In this document: positions 33,810-42,943 of the stretch, in pieces
Position numbering within the stretch: position 1 is the first letter of the stretch
Layout of the letters: every line of letters starts with the position of its first letter
Assembly: GCA_004558805.1 (NCBI GenBank)
Contig: SFDE01000012.1
Coordinates: forward strand, 65,730 to 129,729
Length of the DNA: 64,000 nt
Origin: Faecalibacterium prausnitzii
GTDB taxonomy: Bacteria; Bacillota; Clostridia; Oscillospirales; Ruminococcaceae
Direction: 5' to 3'
Notes under the pieces: generated by a model
What the model saw: only the letters and a program-made list of their open reading frames with translations
Told to the model about the DNA's origin: nothing
Database searches by the model: none
Program-made: the position numbers and the translations under genes

Positions 33810-34064
33810 TTAGTTGCCCTGCTTCTTGTCCAGCTTGGCTGCATAAGCCAAAGCCTTGCGGTAGAAAACGGCAGCAGGGCCTTTGCCGTTCGTGATCTCC
33901 TGCATCGCCTTGGATGCGTTCGCAATGGGAACGCACAGGCTCAGGAGTGCGGGTTCCTCCTGCGCCGCTTCGGTGATCGTCGCAGGGAGGGCAGTGCCGT
34001 CAAAGACGGTGCTTGTGGTGGCCACGCCGATAATGGTCGGGCCGAGGTAGATCGTTTTCTTCAT
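33810..34064 (-). CDS. Small phage structural-region protein
   Basis: An 84-residue protein from the ATG at 34064: MKKTIYLGPTIIGVATTSTV. Such short proteins often precede the sheath gene in Clostridia myoviruses, but no function is assigned. The start overlaps the end of the tail-completion gene upstream by four bases. Confidence 0.65.
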   Translation of the reverse strand: MKKTIYLGPTIIGVATTSTVFDGTALPATITEAAQEEPALLSLCVPIANASKAMQEITNGKGPAAVFYRKALAYAAKLDKKQGN

Positions 34065-34534
34065 GCGAACTTGTTTGCCTTTCTGCGGGGAGCGTGGGCT
34101 TCCCACGTCATGCCGACCGCACCGAAGAAGTACGGCCAGCTCTGTTCATCCTGAAGTGCCCATGCAAAGCCGTCCCCGTCGTCATTAAAAACGAAGGGAC
34201 CGAGGGTGTTGGATTCCTCGTAGTGCTGCTGCATCGTTTCCATGATTGCGAGGACGCTTGCGTGGCCCTGATTGGTTAAATCGTCATCGTAGATGCCGAT
34301 GCGGAAAACAACAGCAATTTTGTGTGCGGTCATCTGATCCTTGACCCCGCCGCTGTCAAGAGTAACGATAATGTAAGGAAACGGGTCCTCATCTTCCTCG
34401 CTCTTGCGTTGGGGCAAATTCTGACGGAACACATGGACAGGTTCCATCTTCCCATCTGGGGTCTTGTATCGTCTGTCCTTAAACAGTTCAGTCAGGTCTT
34501 GCTGGAGCCTGACCTGAAGATCTCTTGCGGTCAT
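34061..34534 (-). CDS. Putative tail completion/terminator protein
   Basis: A 157-residue protein: PYIIVTLDSGGVKDQMTAHKIAVVFRIGIYDDD. The strand pattern and position between gpZ-like and sheath genes suggest a tail terminator or tail-completion protein. Not recognised with certainty. Confidence 0.6.
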   Translation of the reverse strand: MTARDLQVRLQQDLTELFKDRRYKTPDGKMEPVHVFRQNLPQRKSEEDEDPFPYIIVTLDSGGVKDQMTAHKIAVVFRIGIYDDDLTNQGHASVLAIMETMQQHYEESNTLGPFVFNDDGDGFAWALQDEQSWPYFFGAVGMTWEAHAPRRKANKFA

Positions 34535-35133
34535 CTGGTCACCCTCTTGATCTCTTTGAGAATGTTGTCCATGAGTGTGTCATAGATTTCCGGCTCAATA
34601 ACGCCGTATACCCGGTCTTTGCTGCCGATCATCGTTGGGATGGAGTTCGACAGCAACTTCTTGATCGGGTAGCGGGTCTTGTGGTATCGCTGGGCGACTG
34701 AAACGTGACCGTTGCGGAACTTCACCAGAAATGCCTTGTTGTTGGATTTCATCAATCCTTTCAGGCTGCTGGAAAGCAGGACCTTGGCTTTCAGAACGTC
34801 AGGCTTGCCTTGGCCGGTACGATATGTGGCGGGTGACACTTTGAAATCTTTTAGTTCCAGCTGTTCCCCGGTGACATTGATCGTGGCGGTAAGGCTGCTC
34901 TCTGTGGCGTTCTGGGTTTTCATGGCCTTGGTGAAGCGGCCCTGCTTTACCGCATAGGTTTCTTGCGCTTTTTTTGCGAGGTCCTTTTTGGCATCTCTGG
35001 CGGTGTCGTTGACGGCGTTCTTCAGAACTCTGCGGCTCTCACTTTTCATGGAGCCGAGGGCATCCTCTATGGTGCGGAGAAGATCTTCGTCGAACTCAAA
35101 CCGAAGGATGCCGTCTGAAGAAGATACATTCAT
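34531..35133 (-). CDS. Minor tail protein Z-like
   Basis: A 200-residue protein: RRVLKNAVNDTARDAKKDLAKKAQETYAVKQGRF, then VSPATYRTGQGKPDVLKAKVL. This matches the lambda GpZ/prophage minor tail Z family. Coupled with neighbours by overlaps. Confidence 0.8.
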   Translation of the reverse strand: MNVSSSDGILRFEFDEDLLRTIEDALGSMKSESRRVLKNAVNDTARDAKKDLAKKAQETYAVKQGRFTKAMKTQNATESSLTATINVTGEQLELKDFKVSPATYRTGQGKPDVLKAKVLLSSSLKGLMKSNNKAFLVKFRNGHVSVAQRYHKTRYPIKKLLSNSIPTMIGSKDRVYGVIEPEIYDTLMDNILKEIKRVTR

Positions 35134-35468
35134 CTGCTGCGGTTCGCCTCCAGCGTGATGGTGTAAACGCCGCCCTCATCGGTGGCATCGACCACGGTGT
35201 ACATCTTGCCGTCCAGCTTGATCAACCGTTTCTGCGCCGGGAGACCGCTGGGAAACACAGATGCTTTGACGTAGAGCAGCACCTGCCGGGCGTGGATGCC
35301 GTCCATGTTAGACTTCATCCGCTTCTCTCTCTCGATGTTCTCCATGTCGTCAATGAGGGCGGGCACGTTGTTGCCGTCGATGTTGTGCAGGTCTGCAAAC
35401 TCGGCGACATTGAGAAAGGTTTCATCAACATCGCGGTCCATGACCTGCTTGAAAGTCATGCTCTGCAT
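35130..35468 (-). CDS. Putative head-tail joining protein
   Basis: A 112-residue protein with LYVKASVFPSGLPAQKRLIKLDGKMYTVVDA, a strand-rich end like lambda FII-type connectors. The first ATG at 35468 overlaps the previous gene by 13 bases. Call rests mainly on position. Confidence 0.55.
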   Translation of the reverse strand: MQSMTFKQVMDRDVDETFLNVAEFADLHNIDGNNVPALIDDMENIEREKRMKSNMDGIHARQVLLYVKASVFPSGLPAQKRLIKLDGKMYTVVDATDEGGVYTITLEANRSR

Positions 35469-35746
35469 TTTCTGCGCCGCCTTTCCACCGTTTCGGGGAT
35501 TTTCCCGACGAGGTCGTTCCCGGTTAACTCGCCGCCGACAGCGATTCCGGGGAGACCGGGTTCAGCGGTCACCGGGCGGGCCGCCACACCGCTGGGCGGG
35601 TGGTAGTCCTCCGGCACCCACATGGCAGTTCCGGCCTCAATCCATGCAGCGGTGTCCTCCGGGCGGTCTGCCGGGAGGAAATCACCGGGCTTGTACTGGG
35701 CAAAGCCGACCTGAATGTGGGCGAGGGCGAGAAGCCGATCAGCCAT
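35456..35746 (-). CDS. Phage protein in head module, unknown
   Basis: A 96-residue proline-rich protein: FAQYKPGDFLPADRPEDTAAW. It could be a minor head or connector protein. No family recognised. Confidence 0.6.
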   Translation of the reverse strand: MADRLLALAHIQVGFAQYKPGDFLPADRPEDTAAWIEAGTAMWVPEDYHPPSGVAARPVTAEPGLPGIAVGGELTGNDLVGKIPETVERRRRKCRA

Positions 35747-36068
35747 CCAGCTTGACCAGAATCTTGGTGTCCTCGGCGGTTGCGGATGCTGCTGCGTAGC
35801 CGACTTCGGTATTGCCAGCTGCAGTGTCGGTGATGCCGTTGCCGTCGAAGTACACGGTTGCTCCCATCTCGATCTTCTTGGTGCCGGTCTTGGGAATTTC
35901 CCAGATGCCGCCGACGTGCAGGGAGCCGACCTTGTTCGGCTCGATGTCGGTGCCGGTCACGCCGATGTGGTCGCCGATTTTGACGATGGTGTTCGCGGGA
36001 ATGGTGGCGGTGGTGGTGTTGGTGTAGTCCAGAGCCTCACCGCGCTGCCAGAATTCAGCTTTTGCCAT
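35739..36068 (-). CDS. DUF2190 family capsid decoration-like protein
   Basis: A 109-residue protein: MAKAEFWQRGEALDYTNTT, VKIGDHIGVTG and GATVYFDGNGI, matching the DUF2190 head-decoration family. Directly follows the major capsid gene. Confidence 0.82.
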   Translation of the reverse strand: MAKAEFWQRGEALDYTNTTTATIPANTIVKIGDHIGVTGTDIEPNKVGSLHVGGIWEIPKTGTKKIEMGATVYFDGNGITDTAAGNTEVGYAAASATAEDTKILVKLDG

Positions 36069-36088
36069 AACTCATGCGCTCCTTTCTT

Positions 36089-37681
36089 TTAACCCAGCGG
36101 GTCTGCGATGTTGGTGCCAGGGTTCTTGATTGCGCCACGGTAATCCATGACGTTGATGCCCCAGTCGAGGTAGATATCCCAGACGAAGCCCAGCTGACCG
36201 GGGGTCTCCATGCGGCGAATGGTCGGGATTTCCTGACCGTTCAGGTAGTCAACCTCGATGAAGGCAGTGTCTGTGGTGTTCGCGGTCATAAACCACGGCA
36301 TCACATTGCCGAAGCCGCCAGCCAGCGTGTTGATGGTGGGGTCCTCGATCACGTCCAGATTGCGGTACTGGTACAGCGGGTTGACGGACTGGGTGTTGCC
36401 ATCGGTGTTGATGGTGGGGCTGTTGAACAGGGTGTAGACATCAAAACTCATGCCGACAGGGACGATGAATGCGCCGGGGCGGATGATGATGGGCTGGCCG
36501 AACTCGTCCTTCTGGGTGGAGAGGGTCAGGATCATGCTCTGAACTGCCGCCTTGGTGATGCCGCTGCCGGTTTTCAGCAGGTTGCGGTGTTCTGCGGAGA
36601 ACAGCTTCTTGCCGTCGTAGATGGCGGGGTTTCCCATCAGGATCTGATAGCACTGGGTGTTGATGGTGCGGCGGGCAGCTGCTGCGTGGCGGGCGGGGAT
36701 GCTGGTCACCAGATCGATGTCGTCGTTGATGAACGCCTGACGGGACAGGGTGAACTGCTTGCCGTAGGTGTGCAGACGGCGGGTCGGCAGCTTGGCATCG
36801 GTGGGCTTGTCGTTCTTCAGCTCACCGCCCTCCGGCACTTCGAGGAAGTCCCCGATGGGGCCAGCCAGATAGTTGTTGTCGTGAACCTTGAAGTCCTTAA
36901 GGCTGCCCTTTTTGGTCCAGCGGTCAAAAGTGACCGGGGCCTTGCGGTGGCCCTCGACATAGGACTTATTGATGGCGTTGTCCAGAATGGCGGGGAACGC
37001 TGCGGTCGGGTTGTAGAACTGACGCTGCATCAGCATGGTGAACAGGTCGTCCGAACTCTTGCGGCGGGCATCGGCCACACCGCTGCGCTCCAGACACTCA
37101 ATGGCCATGTCGCGCAGGGTCATGTTTGCCATCTGCTGTGCGCCATTGGTAGCCTTTTCGGGATTCAGGCCGCCACGGATCAGCAGACCGTCTGCTGCAT
37201 CACGGCGGAAGTCGTCCTCGCCGGAGCCGGTGATCTTAATGCCAGTGCGGATGGGTGCGCCGTTCTTGCGCAGGCCATCCATGATGGCTGCACGGACCTG
37301 CTCCACGGTGCTGCCGTTCTGGATATAGTCCAACTCAGAAACGCCGAAGTCACGGCACATCGCGGTGATCTCGTTGACGCGGGTGCGCTCTGCTGCAATG
37401 GCCCGCTGGATATTATCTTCGGGGCCGGGGGCGGGGTCCGTAGAACGGTTTGCGTTTGCGGGGGCTGCGGGGGTGGGGTTCTGAGCGGGTGCCGGGTCTG
37501 CCGGGGTCTGCGGGTTTTCTGCTGCCCGGATTTCCTCGGTCAGGGTGTCGATCTCACGCTGCAGCGAGTCGAACTCGGCCTGTTCGGTGTCGGTCAGGCT
37601 GCGATTGCCAGCCTTTTTTGCGGCATCGAGCAGTTCCTGCTGCCGCTTGATCTTGGCCGCTCTGATCTGCTTCTTGTCCAT
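36089..37681 (-). CDS. Major capsid protein
   Basis: A 530-residue protein starting MDKKQIRAAKIKRQQ (AGGAGG upstream). The first 130 residues are a coiled coil and a Pro/Ala linker (scaffold-like delta region). The rest is capsid-like: FPAILDNAINKSYVE, TFDRWTKKGSLKDFKVHDNN, FTLSRQAFINDDIDLVTSIP. It is long for a lambda-type phage, in line with a built-in scaffold that the protease upstream would remove. Confidence 0.9.
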   Translation of the reverse strand: MDKKQIRAAKIKRQQELLDAAKKAGNRSLTDTEQAEFDSLQREIDTLTEEIRAAENPQTPADPAPAQNPTPAAPANANRSTDPAPGPEDNIQRAIAAERTRVNEITAMCRDFGVSELDYIQNGSTVEQVRAAIMDGLRKNGAPIRTGIKITGSGEDDFRRDAADGLLIRGGLNPEKATNGAQQMANMTLRDMAIECLERSGVADARRKSSDDLFTMLMQRQFYNPTAAFPAILDNAINKSYVEGHRKAPVTFDRWTKKGSLKDFKVHDNNYLAGPIGDFLEVPEGGELKNDKPTDAKLPTRRLHTYGKQFTLSRQAFINDDIDLVTSIPARHAAAARRTINTQCYQILMGNPAIYDGKKLFSAEHRNLLKTGSGITKAAVQSMILTLSTQKDEFGQPIIIRPGAFIVPVGMSFDVYTLFNSPTINTDGNTQSVNPLYQYRNLDVIEDPTINTLAGGFGNVMPWFMTANTTDTAFIEVDYLNGQEIPTIRRMETPGQLGFVWDIYLDWGINVMDYRGAIKNPGTNIADPLG

Positions 37682-37694
37682 AGATGGGTACCTC

Positions 37695-38225
37695 CTATAT
37701 GGAATTTTTATTGATCTGAAGCTGGCGTTCCAGAATGTCCAGCGGTGTGCCGGGGCCGATTTCCTCGACCTGACGGCCAACGCCCACCGTGCTGTCTGCC
37801 GGGATGCTCACGATGCTGACCTCGTAGGGCCACCACTTGCGGACCACCTCGGCGGGGCCGGTGAAGCGGCCATCCGCAGTTGTCTTTCCTGCCAGGACTT
37901 CTTCGATTGTGTCGATGCGGTAGCCTACCGATACACCCTTGAGCGTACCGCTCCGCACCTTTTGGTAGATGATCTCCGACTGTTCGTCGGTGTCGAACTC
38001 GATCTCTGCGTAGCAGCGGTGGTCGTCGCCGAGCCATGCCCGGATGATCCTGCCGATGACCGAATCCCGATTGTGGTTGAAAAGCACCACGCCGATCTCG
38101 TTCAACCGGGAGAGATCGACGGCCCCGCTTGCATGGTCGAGAATTTCATTGCCCCACCAGCGTTCGTAGGGTTCCTCGCTGGAGAACGACAGGGTAAACT
38201 TGCGCTCATTGCCCTCGCCGTCCAT
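37695..38225 (-). CDS. HK97-type prohead protease
   Basis: From the ATG at 38225 (GGAG upstream) a 176-residue protein: LSFSSEEPYERWWGNEILDH, the catalytic-His segment GVVLFNHNRDSVIG, GTLKGVSVGYRI and the catalytic-Ser segment YEVSIVSIPADSTVG. It would mature the capsid protein just downstream. The frame is open to 38366 but that extension lies over the portal gene. Confidence 0.88.
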   Translation of the reverse strand: MDGEGNERKFTLSFSSEEPYERWWGNEILDHASGAVDLSRLNEIGVVLFNHNRDSVIGRIIRAWLGDDHRCYAEIEFDTDEQSEIIYQKVRSGTLKGVSVGYRIDTIEEVLAGKTTADGRFTGPAEVVRKWWPYEVSIVSIPADSTVGVGRQVEEIGPGTPLDILERQLQINKNSI

Positions 38226-38265
38226 TGCTCGGATGGCTCCGCTGAAAAGTTCCCGGTGCTGGGTA

Positions 38266-39804
38266 TTACTCCGCTTTTCCGGGGGTGCTGCTGTCTGCTC
38301 CGCTGCCCGCTGCCGGAGTCTCGGTCTGCTGGGAGGGAGCTGTCTGCTGTTGCACAGCCTGTCCAAGGATTACACCTCCTAAATCGATACCATGTTCTTC
38401 TTTGGCGTACTGAAGGACTTCTGCGATGTCGTCCACCTGAGTTTTCCAGTCAGTGCCGTTCTCGGCGGCAATCTGCTTGAAGGTCTTTTGCCCTGTCTGA
38501 AGGGCGATCTTTGTGGCGGTCGCTTCCTTGGCCGGGTCAATCCACGGCTTCGGGTCCTTGACCCATTTGTGCTGGAAGAACTTCTGTTTGTCGCTCCAAA
38601 AGCCGGGGGCTTTAATGAGGCCCGCCAGAACCACGGAAATGACGAAGGTTTCATAGATCTCGTCCATGACCTCCAGAAGAAGTTCTTCATCCTCGACGTA
38701 GGTCATGCCATCTTCAATGAGACCCTGCCGGGTGCTGGAGTAGTTGCTCTGCGACATATCGCGGGAGGTGGCCTCATAGCTCAGACCCTGACCCGCTCCA
38801 ATGAGCCGCTGAAAAAGTTTGATGAAGCTGGATGCATCGGTCGCCTGACCCTGCGGGTTGACGGCGTACACATCGTCGCCAGCGTTCAGTTCCCGGATCA
38901 TGCCGGGGGTCAGAGTCTTGCCGTCGTAGCTGGTACGAGGCCCGGTCGCTGCATTCTGGCTGCGGCCAAGACCGGCGGTCGGCAACGACTTTTTGATGAA
39001 CACCGAAAGGCAAGCCTCGATGCGCTGCTTCACGCTGACGGCGGTCATGAATTCGTTCGCATCCCGGATGCGGGTGATGGTCTGACTCATGTCGGACATT
39101 TCCCGCAGCTGGGAGGGCCGCCGCTTGCTGAAGTAGAAAATCACGTCCTTGGCGGGGACGTAGATCGGCTCCATCATGGTGATGCCGTCCAGCGCATACT
39201 GCCGGAACCAATAACCGACCGGTCGGTTGTACTGGTTGTACTCGATACCGCCGACAATGCGGTTGCCTTTCTCTTTGGTGTTCAGCTGGTTGCAGTCCAG
39301 TTCGTCCACCTCGAAGATCTGCAGTTGAAACGGCACCATGCCAGCGTCGGTGTACCGCTTCACAAAGAGGATGCCGCCGTCGACTTTCTTCCTGCGCACG
39401 GCCATGCGCAGCATCTGGTTGAAGCTTTGGGTGCCGGTTACGTCGCAGTTCTGCTTTTTGCACCAGAGTTTCCAGAGCCGTTCAATCTCGCGGGCGGTGT
39501 CCTGATCGTCCATGTAGGACTGGAGAACATAGCCACTGCCGACTGTGTTTCGAACGAACGGACCGACCACGGAGTTCATCATGTCAGAGTTTCGTTCGAG
39601 GTCTCTTGCTCTTGCCCGGACGGTGTCCCGGCTGTATCGGTCTGTAACCTCTGCGCTCTGGTTCGATGCGTACCAGCCGGAGTTGAGCCGACTGTAGTCT
39701 CCGGCGTCGTAGTGCCGGACCTCGTTCATGTACTGCCGCCAGACCTCGCGCCGTGCGCCCCACTCCGGGCTGATCCAGCCGATGATGTTGTCAAGCCATC
39801 CCAT
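38266..39804 (-). CDS. Portal protein, lambda family
   Basis: A 512-residue portal: DYSRLNSGWYASNQSAEV, ARARDLERNSDMMNSVVGPFVRNTVG, DGGILFVKRYTD and YEATSRDMSQSNYSSTRQGL. The ATG at 39804 is preferred to the GTG three codons earlier because GGGAGGTG is then well spaced. It forms the DNA entry ring. Confidence 0.93.
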   Translation of the reverse strand: MGWLDNIIGWISPEWGARREVWRQYMNEVRHYDAGDYSRLNSGWYASNQSAEVTDRYSRDTVRARARDLERNSDMMNSVVGPFVRNTVGSGYVLQSYMDDQDTAREIERLWKLWCKKQNCDVTGTQSFNQMLRMAVRRKKVDGGILFVKRYTDAGMVPFQLQIFEVDELDCNQLNTKEKGNRIVGGIEYNQYNRPVGYWFRQYALDGITMMEPIYVPAKDVIFYFSKRRPSQLREMSDMSQTITRIRDANEFMTAVSVKQRIEACLSVFIKKSLPTAGLGRSQNAATGPRTSYDGKTLTPGMIRELNAGDDVYAVNPQGQATDASSFIKLFQRLIGAGQGLSYEATSRDMSQSNYSSTRQGLIEDGMTYVEDEELLLEVMDEIYETFVISVVLAGLIKAPGFWSDKQKFFQHKWVKDPKPWIDPAKEATATKIALQTGQKTFKQIAAENGTDWKTQVDDIAEVLQYAKEEHGIDLGGVILGQAVQQQTAPSQQTETPAAGSGADSSTPGKAE

Positions 39805-39809
39805 CCCGG

Positions 39810-40049
39810 TCACCTCCCATCAAAAAATGCGACGTAGGTATCCGAGAAGAGGCCATTGTCCTCTTCGGCTGCGATCTGCGCCGTCAGGTCGTTCCGGGTG
39901 GTGAGCAGGAGATTCAGGTCTGCACGGGTCAGGCTGCGGGAACCGATTTTGTAGGACTGGCCGCCGACAAGCACTGCCTGAATCGCTTTGTTGACTTCTG
40001 TGAGAAGTTCGGCGGGGGTGAAGTTCCCGCTTGCAGCGATGTCTGCCAT
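39810..40049 (-). CDS. Head-tail connector-like protein (DUF6148/gpW-like)
   Basis: A 79-residue protein: FTPAELLTEVNKAIQAVLVGGQSYKIGSRSLTRADL, then DTYVAFFDGR, a short helical family found next to the portal. GGAGG before the ATG at 40049. Confidence 0.75.
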   Translation of the reverse strand: MADIAASGNFTPAELLTEVNKAIQAVLVGGQSYKIGSRSLTRADLNLLLTTRNDLTAQIAAEEDNGLFSDTYVAFFDGR

Positions 40050-40050
40050 G

Positions 40051-40233
40051 TCATGCCTCCTGTGTCGTGGCCGCTGTTGCAGCCGGGGTTGTGATGCTCG
40101 GTGTGGCCACCATGAGGATGCCACCGCCGAGAGAAGATCGGATCTGCCTCATGCCGTCGTCCGGGGCGAACGGGTAAAGGCCGACCTCCAAACCGATAAA
40201 GCCGGAGGTCGAAAGGATCAGTAATCCAGACAC
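40051..40233 (-). CDS. Small phage protein, unknown
   Basis: A 60-residue protein with a GTG start at 40233 (GGAG ten bases before). A hydrophobic start, SGLLILSTSGFIGLEVGLYPF, then a Thr/Ala-rich end. It ends one base before the connector-like gene. Function unknown. Confidence 0.5.
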   Translation of the reverse strand: MSGLLILSTSGFIGLEVGLYPFAPDDGMRQIRSSLGGGILMVATPSITTPAATAATTQEA

Positions 40234-40484
40234 TGCACTTCAACTCCCATCGCACTGGTTTCATTCGCGGTGACGGCAACCTTGTCGGTCATGTCGGAGG
40301 TGCGGGGAATCAGCCGGGTGGCGATCACCTGACTGGTATTTGCCGGGATGGTTACCTCTGCATCGAGGATGCCGCAGGTGATGTACCCGGAGGTGAAGTT
40401 CTTGACCAGAAAGCGGCTGCCAGATGCTCTGAACTGGAACTCCACCGGGGTACCGCCTGTGGTGGGCTGACGAATAACTTCCAT
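40218..40484 (-). CDS. Small head-module protein, unknown
   Basis: An 88-residue strand-rich protein from the ATG at 40484: MEVIRQPTTGGTPVEF, then SRFLVKNFTSGYITC. Longer in-frame extensions overlap the terminase gene and look like non-coding frame. Possibly a capsid-surface protein. Confidence 0.6.
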   Translation of the reverse strand: MEVIRQPTTGGTPVEFQFRASGSRFLVKNFTSGYITCGILDAEVTIPANTSQVIATRLIPRTSDMTDKVAVTANETSAMGVEVQCLDY

Positions 40485-40498
40485 GAATCTCATTCCTT

Positions 40499-42352
40499 TC
40501 ATTCCTGAAGCCAGTCCTCGTTTTGAGAGATCCAGCTTTCTTCGGGTGTTGGCTGTTCCGGCTGCGGTGCGGGTGCTGTTTCCTCCGGAACGGCCTGAAG
40601 ATGCAGGGTGCGTACTCCCTGAATGTCGGCTGCGGCCAGTGCGTAGACCTCGCAGTCCAGATAGTGGTTGTCTGCGTGTGAGCTTTTCTGCACCCATCGC
40701 TGGACCACGCTTCCGTTGCTGGCCTTGACGTTTATCTTGTGTTCGGCGGTGACCATCTCGGCGTACTCCCGGTCGCACCCGGAGTAAACGGTCCATCGGC
40801 CAGCCTCCTCCAGCTTTCGCTTCATGCGGGCGGCGATCATGTCCTTGTACTTACCGCCGTCCACCAGTACCAGCGGGATGCCGTAGGCTTTGCTGGTGGC
40901 CTTGTTTACGGTGGACAGCTTGTAATGGGTCATCATCGGATTGCTGGAGCCTTTGCAGGGGAGTGCCCAGTCGGAGTTGTTGGCGCAGAAGTCGTAGACG
41001 CTATCCGAATCGTTGCCGGAGTCAATCAGTGCCAGATCAACCGCCATCGGAGAGCCGCCGTCCTGCCGGGGGTATTGCAGGTTCATCACCTGTTCTATCT
41101 CGGCAAAACTGAAAGCCTGACCGTGGGCGATGTTCTGCGAGGTGATGAAATCGCCCCACGCTCTAATCGTCCAGTAGAGGCAGTTCTCCTGCACGTCCAC
41201 GCCGCCTGTGAGCAACTTGGCCCACGTCGGAACCATGTACTCCGGCAGATCGGTCTGCCGTTCGAGGACGAGGTCTGCGCTGGTTTTGAGTTTGGTGTCC
41301 TCCCACGGCTCTGCCAGCCAGCTGTTCACAAAGTTCTGCAGCTTCTCCGGGTCGTCCTTGCTGTCCAGAAATTCATTGACGACTTCCGAAAAGCGAACAA
41401 ATGGCGAGTAGAGGGTGTTCATCCAGAACGCCACCTTTTTGACCAGCTGGGTCTTGGATTCCACGGCTCTCCACTGGCCCTCCCGGAGCATCTGCGGCTT
41501 GTGGCGGTCGGTAATGATGCCGCCGCACTTCTGGCAGACGTAGTAGCACTTGGCTGCCCTGTCTGCATTGGCGAGGGTTTTGTCGCCGGGGAATTTCATC
41601 TGCGCCCATTTGAGTTCGATGAATTTCCCGCAGTGCGGGCAGGGCACGAAGTAATGCCGGACCTCGTCCGCGCTTTCGAGGGCTTTCCAGATGGGGCCTG
41701 TCCGAAGCGTCGGGGTGGAGGTCATGAAGATTTTCCTGTTGTGGAACGTCTTGGTTCGCTCCGTTGCCAGCTTGATGGGGTTTGCCTCCTTTTTGCTTGC
41801 GCCGGGGTATTTGTCTACCTCGTCCAGAAAAAGGAAGCGGATTGCCTTGCTTGCGAGGCCAGCCGGGGAGTTTGACCCGACCAGCGAGAGGTACATTCCG
41901 TCAAACTGAAGCTCCATCACCGAGGATTCATCTTGGTGGTATAGGGCTTTCAGTGTCGGAGATGCCAGCAGCATCGGTTCGATGCGGTTTGTCGACACGC
42001 TCTTGCCGAGTGTGTCGATGGGGTAAACGACCATTGTTGGGGATGGGTCCTGCTGCACGATGTATCCGATGCAATTTAAGATCACCTCGGTGCCGCCGAC
42101 CTGCGTAGGTTTGCAAAAGATTGTTTCCTCTGTTTCAGGGTTTCGGAGTTCGTCCATGATACCCACGAGGTATGGGGTCTTGTCGTTCATCCAAGGGCCG
42201 GACACGGAGGAAGTTTTGCTCTCCAGAACACGGTACTTCGCCGCCCACTCTGAAACATTGATGTCCTCTGGCGGACGCAGGTAGCGCAGGGCCTCTTTTT
42301 GGTAGGGGGTTACCAGAAATTTACGAATCCGGGGCTTTCGGTTTGCTGCCAT
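40499..42352 (-). CDS. Terminase large subunit, GpA family
   Basis: A 617-residue DNA-packaging ATPase/nuclease: DINVSEWAAKYRVLESKTSS, the Walker-A-like CKPTQVGGTEVILN, Walker B FLFLDEVDKYPG, a zinc-binding CPHCG...CxxCGG pair and a C-terminal nuclease segment. The lambda GpA type implies cohesive-end packaging. Confidence 0.95.
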   Translation of the reverse strand: MAANRKPRIRKFLVTPYQKEALRYLRPPEDINVSEWAAKYRVLESKTSSVSGPWMNDKTPYLVGIMDELRNPETEETIFCKPTQVGGTEVILNCIGYIVQQDPSPTMVVYPIDTLGKSVSTNRIEPMLLASPTLKALYHQDESSVMELQFDGMYLSLVGSNSPAGLASKAIRFLFLDEVDKYPGASKKEANPIKLATERTKTFHNRKIFMTSTPTLRTGPIWKALESADEVRHYFVPCPHCGKFIELKWAQMKFPGDKTLANADRAAKCYYVCQKCGGIITDRHKPQMLREGQWRAVESKTQLVKKVAFWMNTLYSPFVRFSEVVNEFLDSKDDPEKLQNFVNSWLAEPWEDTKLKTSADLVLERQTDLPEYMVPTWAKLLTGGVDVQENCLYWTIRAWGDFITSQNIAHGQAFSFAEIEQVMNLQYPRQDGGSPMAVDLALIDSGNDSDSVYDFCANNSDWALPCKGSSNPMMTHYKLSTVNKATSKAYGIPLVLVDGGKYKDMIAARMKRKLEEAGRWTVYSGCDREYAEMVTAEHKINVKASNGSVVQRWVQKSSHADNHYLDCEVYALAAADIQGVRTLHLQAVPEETAPAPQPEQPTPEESWISQNEDWLQE

Positions 42353-42857
42353 TGCCCTTGTCCGGGATTTCTGTTACTGCGGCCAGATAGAACGCTTCGA
42401 GTTGTCGATTGACCTCCCCCTGCAGGTCACGTTCTATCTTCCGGGCTTCTAGTGGTTCGACGTAGCCGCTCACCATGCTGGTCAGCCGTCCGGGGAGCGA
42501 CATGGCGAATTTTTTGAAGGTCGTGAAGAATCGACTGTAGTCCTCTTTGACCTTTTCCACGTCCACAAGCTGCCCGGATGCAACGGACAGCTTCATGTTG
42601 TGGAGTTCTCCCTGCGCTTCTTTCAGGGCGATATCGGCCTGAAGTTTTTGTTCTCTCAGGTCCATTTCTTTTTCGGAGCGGTTCTTGCCGTAGGCTTTGT
42701 CCGAAAGGTATTTGACGTACTTCTGGATCGTGGGAACCAGATCGTAACGTCTGCCCTCCGGGGTCTCGGTCGTGGGAAGAACGCCCTCCTGTGTGAGTTG
42801 CTGAATACGGCGGACGGTTACTCCGAACAGTTTGGCGATGACCTCCACGCGGTACAT
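42321..42857 (-). CDS. Terminase small subunit (Nu1-like)
   Basis: A 178-residue protein from the ATG at 42857: MYRVEVIAKLFGVTVRRIQQLTQEGVLP is a MerR-like winged helix as in Nu1, followed by a coiled coil (EMDLREQKLQADIALKEAQ). It would bind the packaging site. A TTG start at 42890 is possible. It overlaps the large subunit by 32 bases. Confidence 0.8.
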   Translation of the reverse strand: MYRVEVIAKLFGVTVRRIQQLTQEGVLPTTETPEGRRYDLVPTIQKYVKYLSDKAYGKNRSEKEMDLREQKLQADIALKEAQGELHNMKLSVASGQLVDVEKVKEDYSRFFTTFKKFAMSLPGRLTSMVSGYVEPLEARKIERDLQGEVNRQLEAFYLAAVTEIPDKGNGSKPKAPDS

Positions 42858-42943
42858 GGAGCCGCCTGCAACTTCGCCTTTATCGTTCAAATAGAGCCCC
42901 CCCGCTGATAGCTAGTTGTAATTCGTGGTCTGTCATACGGCGG